NCBI GenBank assembly: GCA_963565915.1
Contig: OY751491.1
Location: 4,216,001 to 4,280,000 of the forward strand
Direction: 5' to 3'
Length of the DNA: 64,000 bases
Source: Entoloma clypeatum
Taxonomy: Eukaryota; Basidiomycota; Agaricomycetes; Agaricales; Entolomataceae
The notes under the pieces are model-generated. The model had not been told where the DNA came from. It worked only from the letters and a program-made list of their open reading frames with translations, and searched no databases. This document shows positions 63,628-64,000 of this stretch, in pieces (position 1 is the stretch's first letter; the number at the start of each line of letters is the position of its first letter). The position numbers were made by a program, and so were the translations under genes.

Positions 63628-64000
63628 TCTTATGGACTCTACAGTATGCGGACCATGTCATCTCTTTTATTTATCATCCCTACTCAGCGCCCTCTTACGA
63701 ATACACTACTGTATGTCTAATAGCTACTTTTGTTCCCTTAGATTCCCAGTATGACTCAGTCCGCAGTAGCCTTACTCAGCTCCGCAGCAGTAACCTTACT
63801 CAGCTCTGCAGTAGTACTACTCAGTCCGCAGTCGTCTTACTCATGCGCACTGCCTTCTGCAGTTACTGACTCATTCGCTACCGCTCATAGTCAGTACTAT
63901 ATAAACCTCATGTACCATAGCTACATTCCTTAGATTTAGCAATCACATTGCTCTTCGCCTTTCCACTTCCTGCATACTCTGCCTGAACCTTGGAATGGTT
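63628..64000 (+). repeat. LTR of the Gypsy-B family, cut by right edge
   Basis: It begins TCTTATGGACTC (Gypsy-B LTR: TGTTATGGACTC) and has the TATA box gtactatataaacc (63893). It continues through tagctacattccttagattt to ...cttggaatggtt at the window end. About 15 bases of the LTR remain outside. The window alone does not show whether an element follows. Confidence 0.85.

Overview
The window looks like a transposon-saturated stretch of a filamentous basidiomycete genome, most likely a mushroom-forming Agaricomycete. The support is short spliceosomal introns (49-75 bp with GT...AG ends), chromodomain Ty3/gypsy elements, a Ngaro-type tyrosine-recombinase retrotransposon, LINEs with a CCHC tail, and an Spt5-like NGN/KOW gene. 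No bacterial signal, CRISPR array or rRNA gene was seen. The species was not identified.

Left part (1-20.4 kb). A decayed minus-strand Ty1/copia element (1-4314) runs off the left edge and carries an internal tandem duplication. After a minisatellite comes a nested stack. An old minus-strand gypsy element (Gypsy-B, 5965-19982) was interrupted by a nearly intact gypsy element (Gypsy-A, 7957-13842, TSD GCATG). It was also interrupted by a 5'-truncated LINE (14073-16678, 15-bp TSD) and by a solo LTR (17456-17843, TSD TGGTG). Removing the insertions rejoins Gypsy-B's integrase and protease reading frames.

Middle (20.4-35.4 kb). This part holds a degenerate LINE split by a TA-flanked inverted-repeat element, a second TA-flanked foldback element, several minisatellite arrays, and about 1.4 kb of AT-rich DNA without genes. 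A roughly 710-bp palindrome follows. A 6208-bp Ngaro-type element (26569-32776) sits inside it with no target duplication and nearly identical A1-B1-A2-B2 split repeats. A fragmentary intron-containing gene of unknown function lies at 33.7-35.3 kb.

Right-centre (35.5-50.5 kb). Two plus-strand gypsy elements are present. Gypsy-C is riddled with stops and has a deleted RT core. Gypsy-D (41726-47900) has paired 290-bp LTRs. Gypsy-D interrupts an antisense coiled-coil/zinc-motif gene. A further LTR and a second truncated copy of the first LINE family follow.

Right end (50.5-64 kb). This is the only part with host-like genes: a small five-exon QxW/beta-trefoil-like protein, a coiled-coil protein with a PIP-like C-terminus broken by a 120-bp MITE, and an Spt5-like NGN/KOW gene. 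Beyond these lie a gag fragment, a long-TIR MITE, a minisatellite and another LTR at the right edge.

A theme across the window is decay at CpG. Most in-frame stops in Gypsy-A, -C and -D are TGA where related sequences have arginine, and most LTR-LTR differences are CpG transitions. This fits cytosine methylation and deamination (RIP-like silencing) of the transposons.
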